Source of the DNA: Thelephora terrestris
Taxonomy: Eukaryota > Basidiomycota > Agaricomycetes > Thelephorales > Thelephoraceae
Length of the DNA stretch: 64,000 nucleotides
Reading direction: 5' to 3'
NCBI GenBank assembly: GCA_015956445.1
Contig: WIUZ02000022.1
Span: 496,001-560,000 of the forward strand
This document shows, piece by piece, positions 1 through 12,400 of the stretch. Made by a program: the position numbers and the translations under genes. Position 1 is the first letter of the stretch; every line of letters starts with the position of its first letter. The notes under the pieces are model-generated. The model did not search any database and had not been told where the DNA came from. It saw only the letters and a list, made by a program, of their open reading frames with translations.

Positions 1-3000
1 CCGTCGTTTACAGCATACGCAATTTGCTCTACGTTTCCGCCACTCCATCTAGCCAGATCACAAACAACCTATATCCCCGGGATACTCGGCATATACGAAC
101 CACTCCTCCCTCTCAGGCACTTCAGGCTCACCTGAAGCCTGCACAACGCAAAGTGGCTGGAACACTCTCGAAACTGGTGTTGTCTACACTGGCGGTCCAG
201 TACGAAGCAAATCATTCTCAATCAGCCGATAAGCCTATGCGCATGGAAGGCGATGCAGGAGAGCTCGACAGGGCCGTGGCTGCGTTTGTCGCGGAGGTGC
301 AGAGGTTTTTGGAGCAAAATGCTCAGTCCTCGGATGTGAACGTAATTAAAAGGCTGCATGGCGTGTTTGAGCCAGAGCATGTGGGGCTGGGCTTGGTTGG
401 AGGTGGTGCCGCGGCTGGATGGAAGGGTTTTGGATGGTTAGCATTAGAAGGAGAAGATGAGGCTCCAAACAGGCAACTGTCGGTCGAAGTGATCACGGAG
501 CTGAAGGGCCTCATCGCAGGACTCGACGCAAAGCGTACCGCGTTAGTGGATACGAAGTTTGACCCATTCGGTGAACCGGGTAAGTCCTTCAACATTCTGA
601 CCTTTGATTCGGCTTTTCTAATTCACCTGAACGAACCCGCCCTGTAGACGTCGTCGCACATTGTTGCGATTTTCTCTCAAGACTATCGGAGTGCATCGAT
701 TATATCTCGACGATTCACGTTGCCAGGCATGTCGATGTCGACGGATTCAACGTTGATACGGGGGTCACGCCGAACCGGGAGCTATACCTTCAGACCGTCG
801 ATAAAGCAAAGAGGCTCGTTCGAAAGCTGGAAGTAGCTGTTCAGGCAGTTTACGACGAGGGCGCCTCGACCCTGATGGCTCTTCAGACCTTGCGTTCGGC
901 CACGACCGACTTCCCTACCTCTTGGCACCAGCTTTTGTCTCTGACGGCGGTTCTGCAGACGAACTTTGGAGTCGCTTGCGAGACTTTCGAGGCGTTGCTC
1001 AGTGTGGGTCATGATCAAGCCGAGCTGGGCCAGGGAGAGTACAACGGGTCAATCGAATGGAGGATGTCTCGTGTCAGCATCATCGAGAGCAGAATCGCGG
1101 CCGTTGCAACGTTCCCACGTATAGTCGGCGCGTCCTCACAATCGGAGACAGAGGATGAAGTCGTTAACATGGAAGTCGCGTTCAGGAGACCTGACACGAA
1201 AACCAAGTTGACTGACCTACCGTTGGTCAGTCCCTCGTCCTTGTACAGGAACCCTTCGCAAAGCTCAGAGACGAGTCTTGAGCCGTTGAGCGAGACTTAT
1301 AGTGAGTTGGGCGGAACTACTATAACTTCAACGTGGTCGCGCGATGGGAGGGACTCGACGGTCAACGGGTCCGGCACGTTGACGCCGAAGACGGACCTTG
1401 ACACGGATATCGATCGGCTTCTGGAGGCTGATAATAGTATGTCCACGCCCTTACCACACGAGCTTTCCAGGCTAAAAGGGTTTTTTTAGCTGCGTCTGCG
1501 AAGAGTCCGCCAAGAGCAGCCAAATTGCGCAAGATCCTTGGCGACGATGCTCCCCAGGCGTATATTGACAAGGTCAATGCGGACTTCAAGAAGTGGTACC
1601 TACGGTCGGATCATGCACCAGAGGATCTACAAACCGACCCAGAGGGTACCGTGAAAGGGGGAACGATACAAGCTCTTGTCGAGAGGCTCACGACACATGA
1701 TGCACCAGGTCAGTCTCCTGCATTGGGGCTCCTCACGTATTCACTCTGAACCTCCGCTAGATACCAAGTACAACAAGACATTTTTAATGACATACAAATC
1801 GTTCTCAACAACGAATGAACTGTTCGACCTCCTCGCGGCTAGGTTTTGGATACAACCTCCCGACAATCTCACCCCTGCGGAGCTCGACGAGTGGAAGAGG
1901 TTAAAGCAACACGTGGTCCGAGCTAGGTTAGTGCCTCCTCGAAACCCATCTTAGTGTGCTCTCAACGTTAGCACCAGGGTCCTGAATACCTTCAAGTCGA
2001 TGATCGTCGACAGCGACATTCTCGAGGACGAGGATTCATTCATTTTCGAACGGATGAAAGAGTTTATCTCCAACGAGGAGGTACAGAACTTTGCCGCCGC
2101 GAAGCAACTGGGGATTCACATAGAGCGTGCTGTGAGTTTCGTCTGCTTCTGACCGTTGGAAACCATTGAAGCTGAGAAAATAATCAGCAAAGAGGCGATG
2201 CAAGATTTCCCAATCCTACCCAATCAGGCCCGCCACCGCCACCGATCCAACCCAAGACCTCAAAGAAGGGCGAGATGAAGCTTTCTGATGTCGACCCACT
2301 GGAAATGGCCAGACAATTGACCCTGATGGAAAGTCACCTGTATCAGAAGATTCGGCCAATCGAGTGTCTACAGAGGTCCAGAGATCAGAAGGGTGATATC
2401 AACGACAACATCTCCCAGGTTATCCGGTTTGCGAACAAGATTTCTGACTGGGTCGCTGAGACGATTCTGGCCAAGGATGAGTCAAGGCGGAGAGCCAGTT
2501 CTGTGAAGAATTTCATCTCCATCGCTGATGTGGGTGCTCATCCTCGATAACGCCGCATCACAGCTGACGCTCACTGTTCGATCAGCGTTGTAAGAGTTTG
2601 CATAATTTCCCCTCCATGCTTGCCATTGTCGCCGGTTTGAACATGACGCCAATCCGTCGACTAAAACGGACATGGGAACAAGTTCCCCAGCGGTTCATGA
2701 CAATGTTATCGCAGTGCGAGACCATGTTAAACACCAATAAGAACTTTGGTAATTACCGACACAAGCTCTCGACCATCGTGGCTCCCTGCGTTCCGTTCAT
2801 CGGTGAGTAAAATATAATGTTCGGAGCGGACAACCCAGTACTTATCGGCTTGCAGGCGTCTTCCTGACGCAGCTCACGTTTATTAACGAAAATCCCAACA
2901 TGATTGGGCCGAACCTGATCAACTTCCGCAAGAGGCAAAAGGCCGCCGAGGTCATTGAAGACATCAAGCGATGGCAGCTGACTCCCTACTCCCTTCACGT

Positions 3001-3160
3001 CGTCCCTTCAGTGGTATCCTTCATTGAGGATTCTCTGCGGCAGTTCGATGAAGGGCGAGACCTGAGCGACTTTTTCTGGAACCTTAGTCTGGAGAGAGAA
3101 CCCCGGGAACGCGAAGATGAGAAGATGGCACGTTTGTTGCAGGAAAGCGGATTCTTGTAG
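1..3160 (+). CDS. CDC25: Cdc25-type Ras guanine nucleotide exchange factor, C-terminal part (5' end outside window)
   Basis: It catalyses GDP release from Ras at the plasma membrane, upstream of cAMP or MAPK signalling (family knowledge). I read eight exons: <1-579, 648-1436, 1490-1708, 1761-1926, 1978-2131, 2188-2529, 2586-2802 and 2856-3160. All have GT-AG borders and the frame stays open. The order is a helical linker region, then the RasGEF N-terminal module (1640-2131, with TVKGGTIQALVERLT and KTFLMTYKSF), then the catalytic CDC25 homology domain from about 2275 (DPLEMARQLTLME, NFPSMLAIVAGLNMTPIRRL, PFIGVFLTQLTFI, INFRKR). The stop is TAG at 3160. The window starts inside the gene, so any SH3 domain of full-length Cdc25 would lie upstream. 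It converges on ORC2. The family call is firm. The first exon start is unknown because the frame is open to the window edge. Confidence 0.93.
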
Positions 3161-3606
3161 TTTAAGTTACTATTCACCTTTCTCTCTCGTCCCTTGGTAT
3201 TGGATGCGTACATGGCCGGTATCTTTATTCCCTTACATTCTTTTCGAATCCCATTATGTACGATGACCGCAGCCTTTACTGACATAGACTGTATATTAAT
3301 TGCTCCAGGTAAAGATACCCACGGTGGAAGCACTGTTGCAGTTGGCCATGATCTCGGACGCTTTGCCCACACTGATTGACACGGTACATATCCACGCAAA
3401 TGACTCTCCCCACCAGTCAAAATGTTTGATTCTACAAAGGCGAGAACGGGTGATGCTTGGAGCTAATGGGCGATACGATGATGGCGAGGCAATCCACGTT
3501 TGACCATCGCATTTATTCATACTCCTGCAATTCACCTAGCTGCAATCTCCCCAGGGAGAATCACGCCATGTACATGAGATGGCAGGGTCTATGGAATGGC
3601 ACGGAC
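3161..3606. other. Intergenic region between convergent genes
   Basis: These 446 bases separate the RasGEF stop from the ORC2 stop. They should hold both 3' UTRs. No conserved reading frame, RNA gene or repeat was recognised. Confidence 0.6.
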
Positions 3607-4896
3607 CTATTCGACGTCGAGGCCCTTAACGATTTTGTTCAACCGCTCCCTTCTCATCGGCACCCACAAAATCTCCGCGCCACCAGTCCCGGCCCCCACG
3701 ATGAGATTGTGATCCCTGAACTCTCCCAGGAGGGTCCTCATGGCGGTGTCGTTGGTGGCAATGAAGTTATCCCGGACGCTGGTGAATAGCGTGTCGTAGG
3801 AGATTCCGTAACGTTCGAAATCATCTTGGGTCTTTCCCTCTCCGTCTTCCTCCATAACCTCCAACTGTTTGGTGGCCATGAGTTTGAACATTTTCTTAGC
3901 CTTCTGCGTAACCGACGCCAGGATGTGTTGAGCTGCAGACTCGGACATGACCATGTTTCCTGCGGTAAGGCTGGCGGGTCCCCCTCGACCGGTTCGCGAG
4001 TTCATCGAAGCTCCTGCGTAGGAAGAACGATCGGCATGAGCAAGTTCGAAGTCGTAGGAAGCCATGGTAGTGAGGTCGTGCCACAGCCACGAGAATCCAG
4101 GAACGTGGTAGCTTAACGATTCTTCGTCAGTGTTCTCCCGCTTGCGTGTGGAGCACTCGGTAGAAGTCCATAGGAGAGGGGCGTTGACATGATCAATAGA
4201 CGCGATGAGGTGGATGCGCGTGTGGCTTGCCAGCGCGGCTAGTTGGGATTTGACTTTGGGTGACCGCAGATTCGGGGAGTCGATATTGTGAATGAGGAGG
4301 AAGAGTGGTTTGACGTCAGAGGACGCGAAACATGCGCGTATTCTGGCGAGTTGGGATTCGTTAGAGTTCCCTGTGGCCGCTTCGGCGGATCCCGCAAACT
4401 TCTGGACGGCGGGGATGGCCTCAATTGCGGTCAAGAGATCCTTGATTGAAGCCTTTGGTTGGCACCCGTTCAGGACGACGACGTGACCACGCTTAGAGCA
4501 CACCTCAACCGCGAAGCGATTAAGCAGAGCACGTTTGGAACCATACCCATAGAATAGGAGGTTGAAACCTTGCTCGAGCTCCAGCAAAAACCTACGAAAC
4601 TGGTGCGCTAACGACTCTTGAATAGCAGAGGATGCGCGGTACGTGAGGTTGTACTTTTCCGATGCAGATTTTATTGCATCCGCGTACTCTTCGGCAGAGA
4701 GTGGCTCTACCTGGCTCGAAAAGACCGCGGGAGATGTCTTGGCGACCTTTCCCTGGTGTAGGAAGTACGAATCGAACCCAGCCTGAAGTACGGTCGGAAT
4801 GGTGGCTTTCTGGGGTCGTATTTGGGGAGTATCGTCGTACAGGTCGTTGTCGTCAGAGGAGGAGTCTTCCTCAGACCAATGGTCGACGTCGTTCAT
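3607..4896 (-). CDS. ORC2: Origin recognition complex subunit 2
   Basis: This is a subunit of the ORC complex that marks replication origins and loads MCM in the nucleus. The single-exon frame of 429 aa carries the ORC2 signature series: GFDSYFLHQGKVAKTS, then LLFYGYGSKRALLNRFA (AAA-like fold), then HNIDSPNLRSPKVKSQLA and HLIASIDHVNAPLLW. The C-terminal winged-helix end (TLLGEFRDHNLIV) comes next. The N-terminus is short and acidic (SEEDSSSDDND). I chose the ATG at 4894-4896. The frame is open further upstream, but only to a GTG. The HIT gene stop lies 57 bp upstream, so the promoter must be very short or overlap that gene's 3' end. Identity is very secure; the exact start is likely. Confidence 0.94.
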   Translation of the reverse strand: MNDVDHWSEEDSSSDDNDLYDDTPQIRPQKATIPTVLQAGFDSYFLHQGKVAKTSPAVFSSQVEPLSAEEYADAIKSASEKYNLTYRASSAIQESLAHQFRRFLLELEQGFNLLFYGYGSKRALLNRFAVEVCSKRGHVVVLNGCQPKASIKDLLTAIEAIPAVQKFAGSAEAATGNSNESQLARIRACFASSDVKPLFLLIHNIDSPNLRSPKVKSQLAALASHTRIHLIASIDHVNAPLLWTSTECSTRKRENTDEESLSYHVPGFSWLWHDLTTMASYDFELAHADRSSYAGASMNSRTGRGGPASLTAGNMVMSESAAQHILASVTQKAKKMFKLMATKQLEVMEEDGEGKTQDDFERYGISYDTLFTSVRDNFIATNDTAMRTLLGEFRDHNLIVGAGTGGAEILWVPMRRERLNKIVKGLDVE

Positions 4897-4952
4897 GGTG
4901 GTAGTAGGTAAGGTGCAGCTCGGTCTCAGAAGCCGCGGCGATGACGATACAT

Positions 4953-5655
4953 TCACAGGTGGCTCGACGCAGTCGCAGACAATTCGCGTCGTATCCTATC
5001 TGAGAATTCTTTGGCAAAATCTTCGTCAAGTTCCGTCCTCCCTTCCAATTCCATCCTATGCATCTCTTTCTCAGTCGGAGGGTTTAACGCGTTGTACGTG
5101 CCCGTGCCTCTTGGGGCGTCGAGTTGCGGGGCAGGAATGATATGGTAGTGGACCTCGGGAAGAGGAAATTATAAATTATTTCGCCTGTAGGCAGGTATCA
5201 AACACCTACATGTGGAACAGCTTGTGCGTATTCCTGGTTCCCAACGACGTTCAGCCCAGGGTTCTCTAGAACTGCCATGCAAGTCAGCAGAAAGCGCTGC
5301 TGGACGTTTTACCAGTTACCGAACATTTTGTTAACGCTTTTGCAACCCGGGTGACAGCCAGACCGAGGGCAGCGGCATAGTCTTCAGGTAGTTCAGAGAT
5401 GTGTTTCAGATGGACCTTTGGTATTACAAGGGTATGTCCAAGTCTGAGCGGAGCAATGTCTTTTCCAACCTTCAGCAATTTGCTTCGAACGTTGGAAGGA
5501 GACCAACCTAGGATGGAGATGACTTTTTCGTCTTCGTACAGGATGTATGCGGGTAGTTTCTTTTGCAAGATCGAGCAGAACGCGCATTGAGGGTCTCCTG
5601 CCCACTCTGGGCGCACGACGCGGCCGACGTGTGCCTCGACGATGAAAGATGTCAT
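4953..5655 (-). CDS. HNT1: HIT-family (histidine triad) nucleotide hydrolase
   Basis: HIT proteins hydrolyse AMP-lysine or AMP-NH2-type nucleotide conjugates. Four exons give 185 aa: 5508-5655, 5313-5459, 5210-5271 and 4953-5153, with introns of 48, 41 and 56 bp. An N-terminal CAFC pair is followed by YEDEKVISILDIAPLRLGHTLVIPKVH. The histidine triad HVHYHI is created across the last intron (H, then VHYHII). The 48-bp intron is in frame and would otherwise add 16 residues, but removing it restores the family's ILDI-to-GHTLVIPK spacing. The C-terminal extension is charged. It lies head-to-tail with ORC2 (57 bp) and downstream of CWF19. The gene symbol is by family resemblance only. Confidence 0.88.
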
Positions 5656-5803
5656 CTAGATCAAGGTGTTGTGGTGGTGACGACTGATGTGAATACAGGT
5701 ACAGAATAGTGCGCAGTAATGATGATTAAAATGGAGACAGTGAGGGGCAGTCTCAGCGGGGAGAATCCAACACTGCCAGTACATAGAATGACCCGGGAGG
5801 CAA

Positions 5804-8411
5804 TCACTGACCGGAGGACATCATGCCCGTCCAATCAAACGGCATGTACTTCTTTTTGAAGCCTTCAACTACGCCCTTCTGTTCCCTCCAATCGACCTTT
5901 CGCGGCCGCCTCCACCGACGTGGCTCTAGTTCGAGCAGATTCCCGATAATCTCGCCGGCGAAGTACCTGGGGGAACACGATCAGAACAAGCTGAGATACT
6001 CGCAGACTGATACGAACCTTGGAAAATCTCCACCTCCCTTTTCACCCTCGTCCATGCCTTCTTCTGTCTCTTCAGCAGCGTTCGTGCCCTCGATGACGTG
6101 TCCGTACCCCTTTTCCCCTTTGTAATCGAACTGGACCATAAAGTAGGGGAGGTTTGGGACCATAGACCTTCGGAAACCGCCAGGCCGGGCAGAAAAGTCG
6201 ATGAGCTTTTTGTGTTGCGACCATTCCGTCTCAGACGTCAAGATAGATTGCTGCGGAAGTGGGTCAACAGACCATGACGGGGCAGATGGAGATCACGTAC
6301 CCGGAAGTAACCAGGAAGGACCTCAAACTCCGCCCACGGAGCGGGAACACATTCGATGAAGGTGTGTTTTTGATGTTTGAGTGTTAGCACAGTTTCGTAG
6401 AAGATGACCCCTTTATCCTCTTCAGCGAACATACGCATGAGGCACTTCATGAAATTCTATGGCACAGTTAGCAAGAGCAAGGGACACCACCCCCAAAGGC
6501 TTACCCGAACTTCATCCCAAACGTCGTCATCTCCTTCGAGCATCGTTAGATGATGTTGTATTGGGACGATGAGACAATGGCCGTCCACAAGACTCTCATG
6601 CGTTGTGCACGAGAGATAAACCCTAGTCCCGAGGGTCACGATTGGGGCTTTTGGTGGCGAGTCGTCTTCTCCAAAACAGAAAGGACATGTAGCCATGACT
6701 TTTTGGGTACGCTTGTAATCTGATACTTATGAGTGGTTGAAGACCGAAGGGGTGTGAAGTCAATTACCGTTGATAGCGAACTGTCGCTTCATAGCGTCAG
6801 AGCGCATCTTACGTCGGCCAAGTCTCTCGGCGTTGTCGTCCATATATTCCAAGTCATTCTGTACACGACGAAAGTGTGAGTTACGCAAAACAGGCACATA
6901 ATCGCTTACCTCGAACTTGCCGTCACCCATGATGGCTTTTGCAAGTTGCCCGTCAAAGTCCTTCTGGTCCGAGGATCCCGCACCGAACTTCTCCTGCCTC
7001 AACATTTCCCCCAAGGTAGTCGTGTCATCGTCGGCATTATATCGTACAATCTCCCCGGTTTTTGGATCTCTGGTCTCGACCTTTTCTTTCTTCCTTCGGT
7101 TTCCTGGTGGTAGAGGTGTATCTCCCGTTTTTCCTGTTCCGATATCGTACAAACGTCCACGACCGTCGAGGGTAGGTAGAACTTCTACTTTTGTGACGGT
7201 TCTGGGACCCTCGTTCGCTTTCCTCAGCTCTTCCTCGTATTCCTTCTCAAGAGCACCCGCGTTAGGAGATCCCATTAACTTCGCCTTGAGGACCTTGGCC
7301 TGTAATCGGTTGAGGGAGGAAGGGGACAAACCACGAGGAGTTGTTTTCGTTGGAAGGATGGAAGGAGTGAGGACTGAAGGGATCGGTGTGGATGCCTGGG
7401 GAGTTCCTCTTTGAGATCCATACTTCGAGTATTCCGATGATCGATTAGGTCCAAGGTTGGAAGCTGGAGGCGTTCGTGGACCGTTGTCACTGACAAAGGC
7501 TGGGCGCCGAAACGACGAGCTTCGACTTGAGCCAGTACTTCCGATATCGGTGAAGTGGAATTTCTTCCCAGGCTCCTTTGGCCGGCCCCTTAGTTTCTCT
7601 TCGGGTTTGGTCCCATCCCTCTCGTCCAGGATCTTCCTTTCCCCTCTCGCCTCCTCGAACGCTTCGAGGGAACCAAACCGATCGATTGCAACTTCCTCCA
7701 CAGGTCTTCCCTCTTCTTCAGCAGTCTCGTAAACCCTGCGTAACTTCATCATGCGCCACTGGGAGCCAGGGCCGCCTGGAACGGACTTTTTCGGGGCGGG
7801 TGCGATGTACTCGTCGAGTGACTTTCCATCCTTCAGCTGTGTATTCAATTCCTTTGAGCTTATCTTCATCTAGACCCCCAGAAATTCTCAGCGAGCAAAA
7901 GCAGGTAAGAGAAGGTTCGAATCACCTTGTCAGGATCTGGGACTGGTGGAGGTTGATTCTTCCTTCTTGTTTCACCCCGAAGGGTTGAGAAGAAGTCTAA
8001 GCCAGAGTCAAGGTCGTCTTTAGAGGTTCCTTCCAGCATCCAATCGTCTCGTTTTATCGGTGTCTCCGCAACGAGGGACGGTAAACCAGTGATAGGGACT
8101 GGGGCTTGAGATGTCAGTTTGAGGGATTCTGCGGTTGGGATATTAGCTGTTAACACCTATGTCTTACAGTTAGTGATTAGAGAGTTCCAACCATCTGACA
8201 GTACCTTCTCTCCATCCATGTCCACGTTCTTCTCAACCCACATATTTTCATCGTCGACATCATCGTCGACAACGTGAAGGTGGCCCTCGAACTTCTTGCT
8301 CGACTTTTTGCTGTGGTGCTTGTGTTTCGCGCGTTTTCTGCTGCTAGAATCGCGGTCTTTGTCGTGAGATCTCTTGTGTTTTGACTTGAAAGATGAAGAA
8401 AAAGCCTCCAT
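5804..8411 (-). CDS. cwf19: CWF19-like pre-mRNA splicing / lariat-debranching factor (CwfJ domains)
   Basis: CWF19/Drn1 proteins associate with post-catalytic spliceosomes and the debranching enzyme. Eight exons give 751 aa: 8205-8411, 7926-8156, 6910-7869, 6768-6858, 6505-6719, 6301-6456, 6018-6250 and 5804-5966. The N-terminus is lysine/histidine rich (KSKHKRSHDKD). A linker follows with PGGPGSQWRMMKLRRVYE, then NDLEYMDDNAERL. The CwfJ N-domain begins at TCPFCFGED with HCLIVPIQHH, and the CwfJ C-domain ends near KKKYMPFDWTGMM. A 51-bp in-frame intron (6859-6909) is inferred because removing it restores the family's NDLEYMDDN context. An upstream in-frame ATG at 8463-8465 is possible. The start is only about 105 bp from the divergent FunK1 ATG, so the promoter is probably bidirectional. 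Confidence 0.93.
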
Positions 8412-8516
8412 GGTCTGCAAGAAGGGAAAGGTGGTGAAAGAGGCTGGTGAAAGCCAGCTGCCCATGTGACTGACAAGGCCATGTGATCGATTGATCGGTC
8501 AACCTCCACCACCATC

Positions 8517-11054
8517 ATGTCCTCATCCACCCCCCACAAACCGACCTCTAAACAAATGGCATCTAACCACATCTCATCTCCAATCTTCTCGTCGTCCCAT
8601 ACCCCTCGAAGTCAAGCTGTGCTCAAGAGCCTCATGGAGGACGAGATCGCTGACCAAACTTTCCGCTTCAACTCCTCCAAACTTGCCCAGATACTCTCTC
8701 CTAAACAACTGAAAGATGGCGCCGTTCCTTCTGAAGGATTCTATGGCATAGACCAATACCACTGTACGGTGGATGAGAAAGCTTTTGGCAACGCTCTCAA
8801 CGAACTCGTTGCAAAACCCCCATCCTTCTCCTCCGTCACTCGCGCTGCCGAACAAGCATGCTATGAAAGCTTGGCCAAATTCCTCACCCAAATCGTCAAA
8901 GCGTGTCACAAGGCCCTTGACAAACATAAAGATAACAAAATCCCAAAACGTCCGGAACGGTGGTATCACGACCTCGAATTCGTTGTTGGGACACAAATGA
9001 TGGATGGAATTGAAGGTGCAGCTGTACTCAAGCCGGACATCGTGGGAGGAAAGGGAATATCGAAATCCGGTGGACATCATTGGTGGAAGCCATTAGCTGG
9101 CCAACCTGCCTGTCAGGTCATGCTGCCCGTCGAGGTGAAGAACTGCTGGAGGAAGTTGGTCGCCCAAGCGGCTACCTACGCGCGTAGTTTGTTCGATGCA
9201 AACCCAATGCGGGTGTTCGCTCTTATCTTGGGTTTCAATCACGAGAAAAACCAGCTCAGGTTTCTGGTCTTCCATCGCGGTGGTCTCGCTGCTTCCGAAC
9301 CGTGCGATCTCACCGAGAAGGACAGGTTTGAAGACATGGCCCGTCTTTTTCTCACGTTGGCAACATGGCGTACAGCGGCTGAGGCAGGGTTTATCACTTG
9401 TGGCAATGACACCACCCATTTACTCCCCGTGAATAAGCATAGTCAGCAGCACGTGCGTGCAACGGTGGAGAAGATCCTTTTTCGGTCTCTCTGCGTCCGC
9501 GGCAGGATGACACAGGTTTTCCTCCTTCGTCCAGAGAGCGCTACACCAGCGGGCCCGGAGACTCCCGAGCAGAAAGAGCTGAGACCTTCCGTACAGTCGG
9601 TCGTTGGGCTCAGACGCTCCGTGAGGCTCGCTGAAAAGCCAGAGCCCACGAACACCTCCCAGGAGAAAAGAAAGTCGACCCTCTCCAAAGTGCGCGAGCA
9701 GGTGAAAGGCGAGAATTTGTCGATATCCATGGATTTGGAGTGAGCTGACTATTGGGTAGGTGAACGGGTTCAAACTGTTCCCAGCGCGGACCTCAAAAGC
9801 TTTACGCCCTTCAATTTCCAGTGTTCGGATGGCAGCCCAATCTTGTCGGATTTGACAGAAACCGTTGTCCTCAAGACCAGCTGGCCAAGTATTGACCGTC
9901 GGAAGAACGAAACAGACATGTTCAAGGACTGCGGTGGTCATTACGGGGTAATGCCCCACGTGTCCTCGTACGAAGTTACGGGTGAAGACTGTGAACCGAT
10001 CTCAAACTTCTTGTTCTTCCCGAATGAGGACGAAATTAAAGATCACCACTGGCCGCTCTTCGATTCCCCGCCTCCCAAGACGCTAGATGTCAGGACGTAC
10101 CAGCAATGCATCTTCAACTCTTGTGGGAAAGCGCTAACAACAGCGGAGAACCCTCGTCAACTGACCTGCGGATTGCGCGACTGCATACTAGGTGCGCCCC
10201 GCCATGCTTCACATCTCCTCGACTGATTAGACTGGTTTTCTAGGGTGGTTATCCGTGTACCTGTGTGGATACTTACACAGGGATCCTAGCTTGGGAAATG
10301 TTTTGTTGGCACCTGGGGAGAATAAGGAAGGGTTCAAGATTCCGGATGTGTTCTTGGAACATGTATCCTCGTTGCCGAACGGTCCGGCGGAGGAGATCCG
10401 GCAGCTATTGGTCAAAGTCCAAGAGCTTGTGGTCAGCCTGGGGGTTTCAACCCAGGCTACCGCGGTGATCACTGACGGCGACCTCTCTATTCCCTGGAAA
10501 ACGTACTGGGACGTGGACCGTCGATCGGCCAAATCGGTGAGCGAGTTTCTGGTCACCTAGGAGGTAGAGCTTGATCAATTTCACAGGGTACACCCGAGTT
10601 CATGTCCCGGGCGCTCCTCGATACCCCAGGAGAATACCTGCATTCACCTGTGGACGACTTGGAGTCTTTCTTCTGGGTTGCGCTCTGGAGCGTATTATTC
10701 AACAAGACGAGCGGAGAGGAGTCGGGGGTAGAAGGGCCGGCAAGGCAGGCTCTCACGAAAAACAACAAGGATCTTGGCATCCGACAATTTGGTTATCTCG
10801 AGGGCGTTGAACAGCGTAACCAAGCCACGCAGCGCTTCCAGGCTGTCATTCAAGATTGGTGGAAGAAGGTGGAACCCCTGAGTGAGCAATGGCGTAGGGA
10901 GGTTTTCATCAAAAGGCCGAGGGACGCGGACGCCAAATACTATCTGCCACATTTCCATCGGTTTGCTCTGCGAGGTGTCGTGGACGTTTTGGAGGTGCTC
11001 GAGAAACACTGGAAGGACGGTGAGATTGGCTGGAGTAGCTGGAGTAGGCCTTAG
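8517..11054 (+). CDS. FunK1 fungal-specific protein kinase
   Basis: This is a member of the kinase-like family expanded in Agaricomycetes; substrates are unknown. I infer four exons: 8517-9739, 9785-10191, 10244-10536 and 10587-11054, giving 796 aa. The kinase lysine is probably the K in VVLKTSWPS. The catalytic loop is GYLHRDPSLGNVLL (HRD). The metal-binding motif is degenerate (ITDGDLS in place of DFG), and the activation segment ends GTPEFMSRALL. A conserved FunK1 N-lobe precedes it (PVEVKNCWRK, YARSLFDANPMRVFALILGF). An in-frame TGA at 9741-9743 is removed by a 45-bp intron with a GTGAGC donor. That intron is short but keeps frame. The DGD motif leaves catalytic activity uncertain. Confidence 0.85.
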
Positions 11055-12046
11055 TAGATATGATGCTTGTTCTTTTTGTCGCAACATCGATGGTTCGCCC
11101 TTTTTTAGAAGAACGGGGCCGGGACCTGCGGCCTCGGCCCCAGTGAAGCAGTCTACACAGACTTCCTGGGCAACAACGTGCCACTGTCAAATCTCACAAA
11201 ATCGTCAGTAAATATGATTTAGAGGATATGACCCTAGATACTGCGTAACAAAAAATTATATCTCACTATTAACAATAAAACTGGGCATAATATGTGCTAT
11301 GCCCACTGATCATGCCGCCTGAGGAGTCACAAAGCTGGGGTGGAAGTTAGGTTCGTACCAAACCCACTTCCCTCGGCGAGCTTCGGCCTGCGGCCGATCC
11401 GATACCTCCCGCGAGGGAGGGGTTTGAAGCAAAGTGTAACTCTTGGCAGGAGTCGGGTCGTGGGAAATTGTTATTGTAATCAGTTGTTATCGTTGCCCTC
11501 ACCCCCATCGTAATCCACTACTATCGATCACGCAGAGCTCGGACACCCCAAAGGGTACGATCGTAGAGTAATTATGGGTATCCACACACTCTACCCTGAC
11601 CCTTGAAATTTACGGGACCCAAAGAGAACACCCTAAGCTACCTACAATAAAATCCAAGGTACGGCTGGAGGGATGCGGATGGAGTTATTCACATCCAAAG
11701 TCAAAATGAGAGTTCGGACACTTGTGTGACAAATTCTGGCTGGAAGGTAACACAAGGTCACACGGATCAGTCAATGCGGTGTTCAAACTCAGCAACGCCG
11801 AGAAACTGCTGGCCTAGAAAATAAACCAGGTTTTCGTGCAACGAACCTGAAACCGGACACCCTCGTTTGATTCCCATCAATTTCTGGATCGGGTGTATTA
11901 ATGCGTGCGGGTAGAGTATGAGTGTGCTATACATGCTATCAATCTGTAATTAAGGATGGAGGTATTAGAAATTATTATCCATAGGCTGCCTTGTGCTTTT
12001 CGTCAATCAAGCTGGGCCAGATGAGTCAAATGGGGATGACTGAATC
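11055..12046. other. Non-coding stretch at the edge of the transposon-rich zone
   Basis: About 1 kb with no convincing coding frame. It includes a small GC-rich patch near 11370-11425 with nested short inverted repeats around CGGCCTGCGGCCG. I see no link to the elements described elsewhere. Confidence 0.5.
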
Positions 12047-12400
12047 TGTTGAACCAGAGGTCTGTGCCCGGCAACGGGTCAACCGGCTCCACCACTTCGT
12101 GCGAGAGCCGATGCCAGAGAGCGCTGAATAAGCGACCCGAAGGGACGGTATCACATCTGTGATCCAATCGATCGGTATGACGCACACGTGCCCTAAGCCG
12201 CTGCACGGACCCTGCATCAGTCACACTATATAGTTGTGACACTAATAGAGTAGATAGATATATATACCCCACATGTGTAGATAGATCAATCAATTGCTTC
12301 TCTCTCTTTCACTCCCACTTGCACTCTCACATCTTCCCCCCTCAGGTAAGGACTAGAGTACGCCATGTAGTAGTATATAATATACTCTACCTGCTCAACA
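12047..12400. mobile_element. Solo LTR, family 1 (copy 1), TSD GAATC
   Basis: A 354-bp sequence beginning TGTTGAAC and ending GCTCAACA, the TG...CA form of an LTR. It is flanked by a perfect 5-bp duplication GAATC (12042-12046 and 12401-12405). A diverged copy of equal length lies at 56790-57142 with its own different duplication. No internal retrotransposon sequence is present, so each is best explained by LTR-LTR recombination. Superfamily is unassigned; 5-bp duplications fit Copia or Gypsy. Confidence 0.85.

Noticed and set aside
4897-4956. ORC2 start at the GTG at 4954-4956
   Set aside because: Nuclear fungal genes start at ATG. The first in-frame ATG is 4894-4896, and the longer frame would overlap the HIT stop.
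9741-9743. Selenocysteine or read-through at the TGA in the kinase gene
   Set aside because: Basidiomycete fungi are not known to use selenocysteine, and a frame-neutral intron with good borders explains it.
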